This document shows, in pieces, positions 43,364-50,446 of a DNA stretch of 64,000 nucleotides. A program made the translations under genes and the position numbers. The DNA is from Nocardioides marmoribigeumensis (lineage in GTDB: Bacteria; Actinomycetota; Actinomycetes; Propionibacteriales; Nocardioidaceae), in the NCBI RefSeq assembly GCF_031458325.1, contig NZ_JAVDYG010000001.1:3224001-3288000 (forward strand), written 5' to 3'. Numbering within the stretch: the stretch's first letter is position 1; the number at the start of each line of letters is the position of its first letter. Below the pieces are notes generated by a model, which was not told the DNA's origin, did not search any database, and was given only the letters and a program-made list of their open reading frames with translations.

Positions 43364-43382
43364 CCTACTATCTCGCAGGATA
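43362..43382 (-). promoter_or_regulatory. -10 (TATCCT) and overlapping palindrome at icmF start
   Basis: On the minus strand TATCCT (43377-43382) fits TANNNT. ATCCTGCGAGATAGTAGGAT (43362-43381) is an imperfect palindrome with 5-bp perfect outer arms plus two inner matching pairs; it covers the -10 and the start codon, as expected for a repressor site. No TetR gene is adjacent; the nearest is at 48450. Confidence 0.4.
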
Positions 43383-43411
43383 CCCGCCCCGGCGGGATCG
43401 GGCGAGACAGG

Positions 43412-44986
43412 TCAGGTCCGCGGCAGCTGGGCGACGAGCGTGGCGCCGCACGGGTCGCCGTCCCACAGGTCGAGCGTGCCGCCGCTGACCGCGATGCGGC
43501 GCCGCAGCGAGGCCAGGCCGGTCTCGACGACCCCCTGGGACAGCCCGCGGCCGTCGTCGGAGACGCGCACCCGGACCAGGTCGTCGGTGATCTGCAGGTC
43601 GACCCGGGCCGAGGTCGCCCGGGCGTGCCGGGCGATGTTGGACAGCGCCTGGTCGAGCACCTCGCAGAGGCGGTCCTGGGCGTCGGCGGCCAGCGGGTGG
43701 TCCACGGGCCCGGAGGTGTGGACCGTCGGGGTGAAGCCCAGGCTCGGCGCGTGCCGGGCCACCAGGTCGCGCAGCGTCACCCGCAGCGACTGCCGCGGCT
43801 GCTCGCGGAGGTCGAAGATCGTGCTCCGGATGGCCCGGATCGTCTGGTCGAGGTCGTGGGCGGTCAGGTCCAGGCGCTCCCTCAGCTCGGGGTCCGAGGC
43901 CAGCGCCCGGCTCTTCTGCAGGTGCAGGCCGGTGGCGAAGATCCGCTGGATGACCACGTCGTGCAGCTCGCGGGCGATGCGGTCGCGGTCGGAGACCACC
44001 GCCATGGCGGCGCGGTCCTGCAGCGCCTGCACGCGGTCCATGGCGAGCCCGGCCTGCTCGGCGTAGGCGCCCAGCAGGTCGGCCTCGTGGGAGTCCGGCA
44101 CGGCGGAGGCCGGGTAGACCAGCACCAGGATGCTCGGCGCCGAGAGGTGCTCGCCGAGCGGCGCCAGCAGCGCGTGCTGGTCGTGGTCGAGCTCCACCTC
44201 GCCGGGCTCCTGGGTCTCGGCCACCGCGCGCACGGCCGCGTCGAGCAGCTCGGTCGACCCTCGGTCGAGCGTCGGCGTCGCGCCGCTCATCGCGGCGGGG
44301 AAGGGGGCGCCCGGCGAGGGGACGCTGATGATCAGCGCGCTCGTGGTGCCCGAGGCCTGCAGCGCGCCGGTGGCGATCATCGTCAGCGCGTCGTCGACGA
44401 TCAGCGGTGGCTGGAGGTCGGCGGCCAGCTGGCTGCTCTGGTTGAGCCACACCCGGCGGCGCTCGGCGAGGGCGTCGGCCTGCGCGATCTCGAGGAGGTA
44501 CGCCGCGACGCCGGCCAGGGCGCCCAGGGTGCCGGCGAGCTCGGTGCCGAAGTCGTCGCGGCGACGGTCGTCGCCGAGGAGGAGCATCCCCAGCGGGCGG
44601 CCGTGGGAGCGGATCGGCACGCCGATCAGCGTCGCCGCCCCGGGGTGGCCCGGGACGAGGAACGCCGAGCCGTGCACGTCGTCGTACACCAGCGGCTCCG
44701 TCGAGCGCGCGACCTCGCCGAGCACCCCGGTGCCGAGGGGGAGGCGGCCCAGGCCGGCGGCCTGCTCGTCGGTGAGCCCGTGGTGGAGCACCGTGCCGAC
44801 GGCGCCGGAGCGGTCGAGCACGACCAGCGCCCCGTGCCGCACCCCACCGAGCGCGCACGCGGCGGCCAGCAGCCGCTCCAGGCACTGGGCCCGGGTCGCG
44901 CCGGACGTCACCGAGGCGATCGCCTCGGTGAGGGTCATCGAGCGCCCCGCCCGGTCCTCGGGGTGCTCAGGTCCGGGCGTGCGCAT
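43412..44986 (-). CDS. GAF-domain sensor histidine kinase (DevS/DosS-like)
   Basis: A ~524-residue soluble kinase with two GAF domains (about residues 25-165 and 190-335), then HisKA_3 with His342 in DRDRIARELHDVVIQRIF and a short HATPase (QALSNIARHARA, VSDDGRGLSQ, GLASLRRRI). This is the architecture of mycobacterial DevS/DosS and DosT, which sense O2, NO and CO through heme in GAF-A. GAF-A here has a His in PGHPGAATLIGVPI, near the place of the heme-ligand His of DosS (alignment by eye). Start sites at 44986 or 44938 are possible; the former overlaps the upstream flavin-type gene by 20 nt. The DosR-like regulator encoded at 49341 is the obvious partner. Confidence 0.8.
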   Translation of the reverse strand: MRTPGPEHPEDRAGRSMTLTEAIASVTSGATRAQCLERLLAAACALGGVRHGALVVLDRSGAVGTVLHHGLTDEQAAGLGRLPLGTGVLGEVARSTEPLVYDDVHGSAFLVPGHPGAATLIGVPIRSHGRPLGMLLLGDDRRRDDFGTELAGTLGALAGVAAYLLEIAQADALAERRRVWLNQSSQLAADLQPPLIVDDALTMIATGALQASGTTSALIISVPSPGAPFPAAMSGATPTLDRGSTELLDAAVRAVAETQEPGEVELDHDQHALLAPLGEHLSAPSILVLVYPASAVPDSHEADLLGAYAEQAGLAMDRVQALQDRAAMAVVSDRDRIARELHDVVIQRIFATGLHLQKSRALASDPELRERLDLTAHDLDQTIRAIRSTIFDLREQPRQSLRVTLRDLVARHAPSLGFTPTVHTSGPVDHPLAADAQDRLCEVLDQALSNIARHARATSARVDLQITDDLVRVRVSDDGRGLSQGVVETGLASLRRRIAVSGGTLDLWDGDPCGATLVAQLPRT

Positions 44987-45434
44987 CGACGTCGGTTCCC
45001 AGTGACTCCAGCGCCGCACGGGTCGCTGCGGGAGCGAGGTCGCCGATCGCCCGCCCGCTGAGGCGGTCGGTGCGCAGGCGGAGGTAGAGGTTGCGCGTGC
45101 CGCCGGCCCACGGCGCGTCCGGGGCGGCGTCGCGGATGGCGCGGATCGTGCGCGGGTCGCTCTCGATGGTGGCCCGACCCCTCGCCACGACGCTCCAGCC
45201 GTGGCGCGTGGCCGGGTCCCAGCCGTCGATCTCCAGCGCCACGACGGCGTCGCGGGCGTGGGTGCCGAGCACGCTGTAGGAGGAGGTCCGGACCACGACG
45301 GTGTCGTCGAAGACGCTGTAGTTGACCGGGACGATGTGGGGGCCGTCCGGGGTGCTGACCGCCACGCGTCCGAGGGAGCCGGCTCGGAGGAGGGCCAGGC
45401 AGTCGGACGGGGTCAGGTCGCGGGACTCGCTCAT
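44967..45434 (-). CDS. Pyridoxamine 5'-phosphate oxidase-fold protein
   Basis: A 155-residue split-beta-barrel flavin/F420-binding protein of the PNPOx/NimA-like type: LLRAGSLGRVAVSTPDGPHIVPVNY is the typical first strand pair with the P-x-N-Y cofactor motif, followed by VVVRTSSYS and VALEIDGWD. Such proteins reduce or bind flavin or F420 and are common in DosR-type dormancy regulons. It is transcribed just before the DevS-like kinase and overlaps it slightly. ATG at 45434 is preferred. Exact substrate unknown. Confidence 0.78.
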   Translation of the reverse strand: MSESRDLTPSDCLALLRAGSLGRVAVSTPDGPHIVPVNYSVFDDTVVVRTSSYSVLGTHARDAVVALEIDGWDPATRHGWSVVARGRATIESDPRTIRAIRDAAPDAPWAGGTRNLYLRLRTDRLSGRAIGDLAPAATRAALESLGTDVDAHART

Positions 45435-45748
45435 CGTGCACCGACTCCCTTCCGGAACGCTGTCGTCACACAAGTATTGGCGCCTCGTCGTGCGGGTCCC
45501 AGCGTCCGATGGTCCCGCGCGGGACCCGTCTTCGACGGGCCTGTGGTCACGTTTCCCCGGCGCCGCACGGCCATGCCTGGACGACGTACGGCGGGCCGAC
45601 GCCCCGCGCGACCCGTGACGTCCGTCCCGAACCGGGGCGAACCCGGGTCCACCCCCCGGTCACTCGGTGCCGCACCGGGACGGATCGACCGGTGGCGCGG
45701 CCCGCGGCGCGCGGCGAGAAGGCGACGAAGGTCCCGGCTCCTCCGGGC
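45435..45748. other. Gene-free stretch with a perfect 16-bp palindrome
   Basis: No convincing coding sequence is seen. GGTCCCGCGCGGGACC (45511-45526) is a perfect palindrome ~80 bp upstream of the flavin-type gene at 45434(-), and another GGTCCC lies at 45495-45500. The half-sites resemble DosR half-sites but face outward (GTCCC-N4-GGGAC), so the regulator is uncertain. AATACTTG near 45471-45478 on the minus strand is the only AT-rich element and could belong to a promoter. Confidence 0.5.
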
Positions 45749-46099
45749 TCAGTCGGCCGCCGGCGCCGGCCTGGAGACGAGCCGTCGCGCCATCCGCACG
45801 CCCGGCAGGCCCTCCAGCTGGGCCACCGTCGCGTTGAGCTGGGCGATGCTGCCGTTCATCAGGCCCAGCGCGGGAGCAGTGGCCTCGAGGACCGGCATCG
45901 CCTGCTCGATCTGCACGGTCACCTGTTCCATCAGCTCGACCGCGCGACGGATGTCGGCGAACCCGGTGCGCAGCTCGAGCAGCAGCCCGTCCTCGATCGC
46001 GTCGGCGACCACGAGCAGGAGCCGTTGCACGGCCCGGGTGGTCACCCACACCTCGCCCAGGACGAGTGCGGTCTGGTCGCGCAGGGGCACGAGGTCCAC
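45749..46099 (-). CDS. Small unknown helical protein
   Basis: The 116-residue product (from GTG at 46099; GTG at 46120 is an alternative inside the operator) is almost entirely amphipathic helix, e.g. FADIRRAVELMEQVTVQIEQ followed by MPVLEATAPALGLMNGSIAQ, with heptad-like hydrophobic spacing suggesting a coiled coil or membrane-surface protein. It ends in a basic segment and PAPAAD. It is divergent from the OB-fold/thiolase pair and shares its KstR-type operator, so it may belong to the same lipid-catabolic regulon. No family recognised. Confidence 0.55.
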   Translation of the reverse strand: MDLVPLRDQTALVLGEVWVTTRAVQRLLLVVADAIEDGLLLELRTGFADIRRAVELMEQVTVQIEQAMPVLEATAPALGLMNGSIAQLNATVAQLEGLPGVRMARRLVSRPAPAAD

Positions 46100-46112
46100 C
46101 CTGTGCCATGAT

Positions 46113-46126
46113 TGAAACACGTTCCA
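46113..46126. promoter_or_regulatory. KstR-type operator TGAAACACGTTCCA
   Basis: The sequence matches TNNAACNNGTTNNA, the published consensus for KstR, the TetR-family repressor of cholesterol catabolism in mycobacteria and rhodococci. It lies in the short divergent spacer between the small helical protein gene and the OB-fold/thiolase pair, both of which it could control. The downstream genes fit a steroid or branched acyl side-chain pathway. KstR itself is not recognised in the window. Confidence 0.6.
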
Positions 46127-46153
46127 GTTTTCCCGTCTCTGAGAGGAACCGTC

Positions 46154-46618
46154 GTGGCCACACCCGTCGTCGAGGGCTGGTTCACCACTGGGTCGGACGG
46201 GGAGCAGCCGAGTCTGCTCGGCGGCCGTTGTACCACCTGCGGGACCGTCACCTTCCCCGCGCCCACGGCCGGCGCCGCGTGGTGCCCCGACCCGGCGTGC
46301 CCCGGTGCGGAGTTCGAGCAGGTCCCGCTCTCGCGGCGCGGGACGGTCTGGTCCTACACCGACGCGCGCTACCAGCCCCCACCGCCGTACCTCCCTCCGA
46401 GCGACGGCGAGCACGTCCCGTTCGCCCTGGCCGCGGTCGAGCTCGCCGAGGGCATCGTCGTCCTCGGCCAGGTCGCCGAGGGCTGGGGCGTCGACGACCT
46501 CCGCGTCGGCAGCGAGGTCGAGCTGGTCGTCGAGCCGCTCTACACCGACGAGTCCGGCGAGCGCCTGGTCTGGCGCTGGAAGCCCGTGACCGAGCTGGGC
46601 GAGGAGGCCGACCAGTGA
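46154..46618 (+). CDS. Zinc-ribbon/OB-fold (DUF35) acyl-CoA-associated protein
   Basis: A 154-residue protein with the rubredoxin-like zinc ribbon (GGRCTTCGTVTFPAP, then WCPDPACPG) and a C-terminal OB fold (RGTVWSYTDARYQPPPPYLP, then PFALAAVELAEGIVVLGQVA). DUF35 proteins pair with SCP-x/Ltp-type thiolases or with MaoC domains (as ChsH2 with Ltp2) in steroid side-chain degradation, supplying acyl-CoA-binding surfaces. GTG start with GAGAGG upstream; the stop overlaps the thiolase start by 4 nt. A KstR-type operator is 27 nt upstream. Confidence 0.82.
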   Translation: MATPVVEGWFTTGSDGEQPSLLGGRCTTCGTVTFPAPTAGAAWCPDPACPGAEFEQVPLSRRGTVWSYTDARYQPPPPYLPPSDGEHVPFALAAVELAEGIVVLGQVAEGWGVDDLRVGSEVELVVEPLYTDESGERLVWRWKPVTELGEEADQ

Positions 46619-47811
46619 GCGTGGGTCGAGACGTCGCGGTGCTGGGCGTGGGCATGCACCCGTGGGGCAAGTGGGGCCGGCCCTTCCACGAGTACGGCGT
46701 CGTGGCCGCCCGCGCGGCCCTCGCCGACGCGGGGGTCGAGTGGCCGCAGGTCGACCTGGTCGTGGGTGGGGAGACCGTCCGCAACGGCTACGCCGGCTAC
46801 GTCGCCGGCTCGACCTTCGCTCGCGCCCTCGGCTGGAACGGCGCGCGCGTCGCGACGTCGTACGCCGCGTGCGCGACCGGCGCGCAGGCGATCGACACCG
46901 CGCGGGCCCGGATCCTGGCCGGCCTGAGCGACGTGGCGCTGGTCGTCGGCGCCGACACCACGCCCAAGGGGTTCCTGGCGCCCAACGCGGGGGAGCGGTG
47001 GGACGACCCCGACTGGCTGCGCTTCCGGCTGCTCGGCATGACCAACCCGATGTACTTCGCCCTCTACGCCCGACGCCGCATGGACCTCTACGGCGCGACC
47101 GCGGAGGACTTCGCCCAGGTCAAGGTCAAGAACGCCAAGGCGGGGCTGGAGAACCCCCACGCACGCTTCCGCAAGGAGGTGTCGGTCGCCGACGTGCTGG
47201 CCTCACCGGTGGTGAGCGACCCGCTGCACCTGCTCGACATCTGCGCGACCTCCGACGGCGCGGCCGCGGTGGTGCTGACCAGCCTGGAGTTCGCCCGCTC
47301 GCGCGGGCTGACCGACCCGGTGCGGGTCAGGGCGGTCTCGACGGTGACGCCGACCTATCCCCAGACGGTCATCGACATGCCGTTGTTCAGCACCGACAGC
47401 GCCGCCGCGGCCGAGCCGGGCGCGCGCACGTTCAAGCAGTCGATCGGCGACGCGGCCTACGAGGAGGCCGGCATCGGGCCCGAGGACGTCGACGTCGCGG
47501 AGGTCTACGACCTGTCCACGGCGCTCGAGCTCGACTGGATCGAGGACCTCGGACTGTGCGGCGAGGGCGAGGCGGAGCAGCTGCTGCGCGCGGGGGACAC
47601 CGCGCTCGGCGGCCGGCTCCCGGTCAATCCCTCCGGCGGCCTGGCCTGCTTCGGCGAGGCCGTCCCGGCCCAGGCGCTGGCGCAGGTCTGCGAGCTGACC
47701 TGGCAGCTGCGCGGCCAGGCGACCGGCCGTCAGGTCGAGGGGGCCCGGGTGGGGGTCACCGCCAACCAGGGCCTGTTCGGTCACGGCTCGTCGGTGCTGC
47801 TCTCCACCTGA
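46615..47811 (+). CDS. SCP-x/Ltp-type thiolase (lipid-transfer protein family)
   Basis: A 398-residue non-canonical thiolase: ALADAGVEWPQVDLVVGG, the Cys region SYAACATGAQAIDTA, PVNPSGGLACFGEAVPAQAL replacing the usual GGA-x-ALGHP motif, and the terminal GLFGHGSSVLL. This is the Ltp3/Ltp4-like branch that works with a DUF35 partner in thiolytic or retro-aldol cleavage of steroid or branched side chains. GTG start coupled to the DUF35 gene. With the KstR-type box upstream, a role in sterol side-chain degradation is likely, but substrate specificity cannot be read. The 3' end overlaps a convergent gene by 31 nt. Confidence 0.82.
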   Translation: MSVGRDVAVLGVGMHPWGKWGRPFHEYGVVAARAALADAGVEWPQVDLVVGGETVRNGYAGYVAGSTFARALGWNGARVATSYAACATGAQAIDTARARILAGLSDVALVVGADTTPKGFLAPNAGERWDDPDWLRFRLLGMTNPMYFALYARRRMDLYGATAEDFAQVKVKNAKAGLENPHARFRKEVSVADVLASPVVSDPLHLLDICATSDGAAAVVLTSLEFARSRGLTDPVRVRAVSTVTPTYPQTVIDMPLFSTDSAAAAEPGARTFKQSIGDAAYEEAGIGPEDVDVAEVYDLSTALELDWIEDLGLCGEGEAEQLLRAGDTALGGRLPVNPSGGLACFGEAVPAQALAQVCELTWQLRGQATGRQVEGARVGVTANQGLFGHGSSVLLST

Positions 47812-48320
47812 GCGAGCAGGTCGACGCTCGAGGCGTCGGCGACCAGCTGGGCGCCGAGCGGGGACAGCGAGAGCGCCTGGCGCACCACGCGCGGGGTGCT
47901 GCCGTCGACGTTGGCGCGGGCCAGCGCGCGCAGCACCAGCGGGTCGGCCAGCAGCGCCTGGAAGTAGTCGCCGAGCTCGTCGTCCACCACGCCGTCGAGC
48001 CGCACCAGGCCCAGCCACAGCAGGTGGCCGACGTACGTCGGGGTGAGGTCGGGCAGCGCGACCTGGGCCAGGCGCCCGATCCGGGAGGCGTTCTCCAGCA
48101 CGGGCTCACCGGCGCCGCCGGTGTGGGGACGGGCCCAGATCTGCACCACGGGGACGCGGCCCAGCCTCGAGAGGCGGTCGAGGACGAGGGCCTCGTCGGG
48201 CACGAGGGCGTCCACGGCGCGCTGGAGTGCGGCCTGCTCGGCGGCGGCCGGGTCCTGCCGGCGCGCGAGGTCGAGGAGGGCCCGCAGCCCTTCCCCTGGC
48301 GTCCGACGTGGTGGTGCCAT
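47781..48320 (-). CDS. Abi-alpha/DUF4393-like protein
   Basis: A 179-residue soluble protein. LVPDEALVLDRLSRLGRVPVVQ, ENASRIGRLAQVALPDLTPTYV, HLLWLGLVRL and ALSLSPLGAQLVADA follow the pattern of the DUF4393 (Abi-alpha) family, named after an abortive-infection protein but mostly of unknown role. The ATG at 48320 is divergent from the TetR gene with ~130 bp between them; TAGGTT (48357-48362, minus strand) could be its -10. Family match is by eye. Confidence 0.55.
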   Translation of the reverse strand: MAPPRRTPGEGLRALLDLARRQDPAAAEQAALQRAVDALVPDEALVLDRLSRLGRVPVVQIWARPHTGGAGEPVLENASRIGRLAQVALPDLTPTYVGHLLWLGLVRLDGVVDDELGDYFQALLADPLVLRALARANVDGSTPRVVRQALSLSPLGAQLVADASSVDLLAQVESSTDEP

Positions 48321-48356
48321 CCCGGAGGTGGTCACCCCTGACCTCCCACACGGCGA

Positions 48357-48362
48357 ACCTAG
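48357..48362 (-). promoter_or_regulatory. Putative -10 (TAGGTT) of the Abi-alpha-like gene
   Basis: TANNNT-type hexamer on the minus strand giving a ~30-nt leader that contains GGGAGG. The intervening region also holds the diverging TetR promoter, so the two genes may be co-regulated. Confidence 0.35.
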
Positions 48363-48436
48363 GCCGCACGACGCTGCGCCGCAGGTGAATCGGACGGACG
48401 GGCCCGGTATCCCGATTCCGGGGGAACTCGGACCCG

Positions 48437-48442
48437 TAGGCT
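48437..48442 (+). promoter_or_regulatory. -10 hexamer TAGGCT, leaderless TetR promoter
   Basis: TAGGCT fits TANNNT and ends exactly 7 nt before the GTG at 48450. CCCGG-N10-CCGGG (48399-48418 region) just upstream could be an autoregulatory operator. Confidence 0.55.
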
Positions 48443-48449
48443 GGCGACC

Positions 48450-49058
48450 GTGACCCAGCGACTGAGCCGCGCCGAGAGCCAGGCCCTCACCCGGCAGCGG
48501 CTCGTCGAGGTCGCCCGCGACCTGTTCCTGCGCGAGGGCTACGCCAAGACCTCCCTGGAGCGGGTCGCCGAGGAGGCCGGCTTCTCCAAGGGGGCGGTCT
48601 ACAGCAACTTCGGCGGCAAGGACGACCTCTGCCTGGCCGTGCTCGACTCGATCCAGGGTGAGGTGGCCGACGCGGTGCTGCACGCCCTGGGCGACGCGGC
48701 GAGCTTCGAGGAGGCGCTGGCGGCCTTCGACCTGTGGGCCGACAAGCGGCTCGGGGACCCCGACTGGTCGGCGCTGGAGGCGGAGTTCGCCGCACGCAGC
48801 CGCCGCGACCCGGTGCTCCGGGCGGCGCTGCGCGAGCGCAACGCCCGGCTGCACACGATGCTGGCCGGCGCGCTCGCGGGGACCGCCGACCGGCACCACC
48901 TGGCGTTCCGCATCCCGGTCGAGGAGGCCGCGCACGCCCTGCTCAGCATGGCGATCGGGCTCGGGCTGCAGCGCGCGATCACCCCGGCCCTCGACGTCGG
49001 GACGATCACCGACGTCGCCCGCGCCCTGGTCGAGGAGCTGCCGACCCCCCAGGGGTGA
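48450..49058 (+). CDS. TetR-family transcriptional regulator
   Basis: A 202-residue repressor-type protein. The N-terminal HTH is typical (RQRLVEVARDLFLREGYAKT and VAEEAGFSKGAVYSNFGGKD, residues ~15-65); the C-terminal helical domain is unassigned and would bind an unknown ligand. It is divergent from the Abi-alpha-like gene and has a leaderless-type promoter. It is the only TetR gene near the KstR-type box at 46113 and the icmF palindrome, but its HTH gives no evidence of being KstR. The candidate sRNA follows downstream on the same strand. Confidence 0.85.
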   Translation: MTQRLSRAESQALTRQRLVEVARDLFLREGYAKTSLERVAEEAGFSKGAVYSNFGGKDDLCLAVLDSIQGEVADAVLHALGDAASFEEALAAFDLWADKRLGDPDWSALEAEFAARSRRDPVLRAALRERNARLHTMLAGALAGTADRHHLAFRIPVEEAAHALLSMAIGLGLQRAITPALDVGTITDVARALVEELPTPQG

Positions 49059-49068
49059 GGGCATCACC

Positions 49069-49082
49069 TGGACCTTGGTCCC
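49069..49082. promoter_or_regulatory. DosR-box-like site TGGACCTTGGTCCC
   Basis: GGAC-N4-GTCC with a final C, i.e. one mismatch from GGGAC-N4-GTCCC. It is centred ~65 bp upstream of the first hairpin of the candidate sRNA and 265 bp upstream of the DosR-like gene, so it could serve activation of the sRNA or autoregulation. Confidence 0.35.
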
Positions 49083-49141
49083 GCCAAGAGGGGAAGGACT
49101 GCCCACCGCACCGCTCGGTAAAGCCGGTCATCATGGACTCA

Positions 49142-49257
49142 AGGCCGGTTGCCTCTCCCAACAACTGGACGTCGTCTCTGTTCTGGCGCGCGGACTCTCC
49201 CACCGCGTGATGAGACCCCTCGGGCCGATCCCTCGCGGATCGGCCCGAGATATTTTT
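49142..49257 (+). ncRNA. Candidate small RNA with two C-rich-loop hairpins (6C-like)
   Basis: Two hairpins with 7-bp stems (one G-U each) follow one another: CCGGTTG/CAACTGG (49145-49151/49162-49168, loop CCTCTCCCAA) and CGCGCGG/CCGCGTG (49187-49193/49203-49209, loop ACTCTCCCA). The loops share CTCTCCCA. A perfect terminator hairpin ends the unit. This layout resembles the actinobacterial 6C RNA class, which has two C-rich loops and a terminator; the loop sequence is not the classic run of six C. CATCAT (49129-49134) could be a -10. Start site is approximate. Confidence 0.55.
49219..49257 (+). terminator. Rho-independent terminator, 13-bp perfect stem
   Basis: CTCGGGCCGATCC and GGATCGGCCCGAG are perfect 13-bp arms around CTCGC, followed by ATATTTTT. 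It is the only canonical intrinsic terminator noticed in the window. It ends the candidate sRNA and also shields the DosR-like gene from read-through from the TetR gene. Confidence 0.9.
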
Positions 49258-49294
49258 CCGCACCCCATTCCGGTCTGGTCAGGCGCGTCACGGC

Positions 49295-49300
49295 TAACAT
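49295..49300 (+). promoter_or_regulatory. Putative -10 (TAACAT) of the DosR-like gene
   Basis: TANNNT hexamer giving a ~34-nt leader that contains GAAGGA 5 nt before the ATG at 49341. It lies after the terminator, so the regulator has its own promoter. Confidence 0.45.
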
Positions 49301-49340
49301 GAGCCGTGTCCGCGTGTCACCCGCCGAACGAAGGATGCTC

Positions 49341-49979
49341 ATGAGCGTCGTACGCGTGTTCCTCCTGGACGACCACGAGGTCGTGCGTCGAGGTCTCAAG
49401 GACCTCTTCGACTCCGAGGAGGGCTTCGAGGTCGTCGGCGAGTCCGGCTCCGCCAAGGACGCCGAGGCACGCATCCCGGCGCTCCGTCCCGACGTCGCGG
49501 TGCTCGACGGTCGCCTGCCCGACGGCAGCGGCGTCGACGTCTGCCGCTCGATCCGGTCGGTGGACCCCTCGATCCGCGCGATCATCCTGACGTCCTACGA
49601 CGACGACGAGGCGCTGTTCGCCGCGATCATGGCCGGCGCCGCGGGCTACGTGCTGAAGCAGATCGTGGGCAACGACCTGCTCGACGTCGTCCGCAAGGTC
49701 GCCGAGGGCCAGTCGCTGCTCGACCCGGCCGTCACCCAGCGGGTGCTGGACCGGCTGCGCGACGGGGGTGCCTCGGAGCCCCAGGAGCTGCGCTCGCTCA
49801 CCCCGCAGGAGCGCCGCATCCTCGAGCTGGTCGCCGAGGGCCTGACCAACCGCCAGATCGGCGAGCAGCTGTTCCTCGCCGAGAAGACGGTGAAGAACTA
49901 CGTGACCAGCATCCTGACCAAGCTCGGCCTCGAGCGCCGCACGCAGGCCGCGGTGCTCGCCTCCAAGCTGCTCAACTGA
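49341..49979 (+). CDS. DosR/DevR-like NarL-family response regulator
   Basis: A 212-residue regulator. The receiver holds Asp10-Asp11, phospho-acceptor Asp56 in VAVLDGRLPDGSG, Thr/Tyr in LTSYDDDE and Lys in GYVLKQ; the LuxR-type HTH (LTPQERRILELVAEGLTNRQ) continues with FLAEKTVKNYVTSILTKLGL and ERRTQAAVLA. Nearly every landmark of mycobacterial DosR/DevR is kept, including the DNA-contacting K-x-x-KN helix and the final ERRTQAAV helix. It would bind GGGAC-N4-GTCCC boxes under hypoxia or NO; candidates are at 26374 and 49069. The likely kinase is the DevS-like protein at 43412-44986. A degraded second copy lies at 53318. Confidence 0.85.
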   Translation: MSVVRVFLLDDHEVVRRGLKDLFDSEEGFEVVGESGSAKDAEARIPALRPDVAVLDGRLPDGSGVDVCRSIRSVDPSIRAIILTSYDDDEALFAAIMAGAAGYVLKQIVGNDLLDVVRKVAEGQSLLDPAVTQRVLDRLRDGGASEPQELRSLTPQERRILELVAEGLTNRQIGEQLFLAEKTVKNYVTSILTKLGLERRTQAAVLASKLLN

Positions 49980-50015
49980 CCCCGTCGGTCAGCGCGCCCG
50001 TCCCGGGCGTCCGGC

Positions 50016-50411
50016 TCACGGCCCTGTCGAGATCTTCTCGATCAGGGCCGTCGTGCTGATGGCCGGCGTGCGGGGGAGGTACTCCACCCGGCAGACGTCG
50101 CCGAACTCGTCGAACTTGCCGGCCCAGTCGTCGCCCATGACGAGCACGTCGGCGGCGTACTGCAGGATGTAGTCCCGCTTCTGCTCCAGGCTCTCCTCGA
50201 CGAACACCTCGTCGACGCACTTCAGGGCGGCCACGATCTCCAGGCGCTCGGCCTCGGAGAAGACCGGCAGGCGGTCCTTCTTGCGCAGGTTGAGCGCATC
50301 GGCCGAGACCCCGACCACCAGGCGGTCGCCGAACGCGCGGGCGCGCTCCAGCACGCGCAGGTGCCCCACGTGGAAGACGTCGAAGGTGCCGAAGGTGATC
50401 ACGGTCGTCAT
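50016..50411 (-). CDS. Glycerol-3-phosphate cytidylyltransferase-like nucleotidyltransferase
   Basis: A 131-residue nucleotidyltransferase of the TagD type: TFGTFDVFHVGH carries the HxGH signature, KCVDEVFVEES and VMGDDWAGKF follow, and RTPAISTTALIEK is the second nucleotide-binding motif (ISTT/ISSS). It would make a CDP-activated alcohol such as CDP-glycerol from CTP, used for teichoic acid or another wall polymer. No polymer genes flank it. The ATG is preceded by TAGACT and exactly 7 nt. Confidence 0.82.
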   Translation of the reverse strand: MTTVITFGTFDVFHVGHLRVLERARAFGDRLVVGVSADALNLRKKDRLPVFSEAERLEIVAALKCVDEVFVEESLEQKRDYILQYAADVLVMGDDWAGKFDEFGDVCRVEYLPRTPAISTTALIEKISTGP

Positions 50412-50418
50412 GCGCCGG

Positions 50419-50424
50419 AGTCTA
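50419..50424 (-). promoter_or_regulatory. -10 hexamer TAGACT, leaderless cytidylyltransferase promoter
   Basis: On the minus strand TAGACT is followed by CCGGCGC and ATG, the same 13 nt that precede bioY. It is 9 bp from the divergent -10 of the DUF445 gene, so the two promoters are back to back. Confidence 0.6.
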
Positions 50425-50433
50425 GGGGCCCGA

Positions 50434-50439
50434 TAGTTT
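50434..50439 (+). promoter_or_regulatory. -10 hexamer TAGTTT, leaderless DUF445 promoter
   Basis: TAGTTT fits TANNNT and ends 7 nt before the ATG at 50447, supporting that codon over the TTG at 50438. Confidence 0.55.
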
Positions 50440-50446
50440 GCTCCTG

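Noticed and set aside
45511..45526. GGTCCCGCGCGGGACC as a DosR box
   Set aside because: Half-sites face outward (GTCCC-N4-GGGAC) rather than inward, so it does not match the DosR consensus; kept only as an unassigned palindrome.
45660..46163. Minus-strand frame of 167 codons over the KstR-box region
   Set aside because: Arg/Gly/Pro-rich and out of frame with the helical protein ending at 45749, which has sensible composition.
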